Assembly (NCBI GenBank): GCA_023362775.1
Contig: JALMGJ010000019.1
Coordinates: forward strand, 3,745,501-3,809,500
From: Charina bottae
Lineage: Eukaryota; Chordata; Lepidosauria; Squamata; Charinaidae
Direction of reading: 5' to 3'
DNA: 64,000 nt
In this document: piece by piece, positions 63,389-64,000 of the stretch
How positions within the stretch are numbered: position 1 is the stretch's first letter
Layout of the letters: each line of letters starts with the position of its first letter
The notes under the pieces: generated by a model
What the model was told of the DNA's origin: nothing
Database searches by the model: none
What the model saw: the letters and a program-made list of their open reading frames with translations, nothing else
Translations under genes and position numbers: made by a program

Positions 63389-64000
63389 TGTGTTCATTGA
63401 GAGAGTTGGGTGAGTGTTGAAGGTCCCATAGTCACTACAAACTTCTTCCACATTGTCAAGGCAATTAAAGGAGAATGATAGCCAATTAAGATAACATCTT
63501 AATTTCCTCTGGCATTCACCAATCTCTTTGTTTTCTCCAACTGACATTGCAATCGCCTTTAGCTGATTCCACACATTATTGCCGATATGGTTCTTCTCCC
63601 AGGCCTTCGGTTAAAGTGGTGGAGCCTCTTGTGGGATGTGCTTTCATTTATGTTTTTGTTTTGAGTAACTGGATAACAACTTCTTTTGCATTTTTGCTTA
63701 TTATATGCCTATAATAATATCATACTTATTATCCTATATTATATCCAGCTGCCCAGAGTTGGTTTGGAGTTGGGCGGCACCTAAATTGAATGAAATAAAT
63801 GAGCCATCAACAACATAATGGACTCATACATTTCCCCTCTTTCTTTTCCAGTGCAGATGGGCAGTGTGCTGGAGAAGTAAAGAAATTATTCCTAAGGAAG
63901 AAAACAAGGAATACACTTAGAAACCTTCATGAAGGATAAAGATATGGATTTGAGTACCAATCAATAAGTCCAGAATGAAATACTGTTCCATTGAAGCAAT
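63389..64000. other. No gene; one LINE-like tail
   Basis: A plus-strand L2/CR1-like tail at about 63745-63800 (GCTGCCCAGAGTTGG, GAGTTGGGCGGCACC). The rest is not recognised. Confidence 0.4.

Overview
The window reads as vertebrate, squamate-reptile DNA: AT-rich, without bacterial operons, and packed with dated layers of retrotransposons. A snake is the most likely source. Diagnostic signals are several RTE-BovB LINEs, Sauria-type tRNA SINEs, a CR1/L3-like LINE ending in an (AATAG)n tail (a feature described for snake LINEs), L2-like LINEs, and tRNA-derived SINEs that begin AGCCAGTTTGGT. I found no host protein-coding exon, tRNA, rRNA or CRISPR array that I would defend. Every reading frame with recognisable homology belongs to a mobile element, and nearly all are broken. 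The window is best read as intergenic or deep-intronic sequence.

Layout. 0.25-4.3 kb: a near full-length APE-type LINE (minus strand) with endonuclease, RT and a C-terminal C2H2 finger. 4.8-5.1 kb: an old BovB scrap. 6.4-7.5 kb: a tandemly expanded SINE with a second, larger tRNA SINE nested in it. 7.76-8.90 kb: a perfect 531-bp inverted repeat of a Penelope-like GIY-YIG module, flanked by a 15-bp target duplication. 9-14 kb: SINEs, including a 102-bp SINE-derived tandem array. 14.4-16.9 kb: a folded-back LINE fragment and a CR1/L3-like LINE. 17.6-20.0 kb: microsatellites. 20.2-25.1 kb: a BovB split by a 2.36-kb element that carries only an L1-like ORF1 (HAL1-like) and a 15-bp target duplication. 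27-30 kb: SINEs, an LTR and a polypyrimidine tract. 30.5-33.3 kb: repeat-poor sequence. 34.0-36.7 kb: Ty1/copia element 1. 38.4-42.8 kb: BovB-like, L2 (with a GC-rich hAT MITE inside) and BovB. 45-57 kb: microsatellites, hAT MITEs, SINEs, LTR pieces and an L1-like 5' region. 58.1-63.4 kb: Ty1/copia element 2, with intact 5-bp target duplications and nested BovB and L2-tail insertions.

The elements interact as partners and as layers. BovB supplies the reverse transcriptase thought to mobilise Sauria SINEs, while L2/CR1-like LINEs share 3' ends with other SINEs and short tails. Nested target duplications give relative ages: LINE before SINE at 2.6 kb; BovB before the HAL1-like element; L2 before the hAT MITE; copia 2 before BovB and the L2 tail; tandem SINE before the large SINE. 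The most unusual items are the Penelope palindrome with a hammerhead-like core, the ORF1-only L1 derivative, the dispersed chimeric SINE junction, two vertebrate Ty1/copia elements with half-tRNA-iMet primer sites, and SINEs that carry a ZNF143-type motif.
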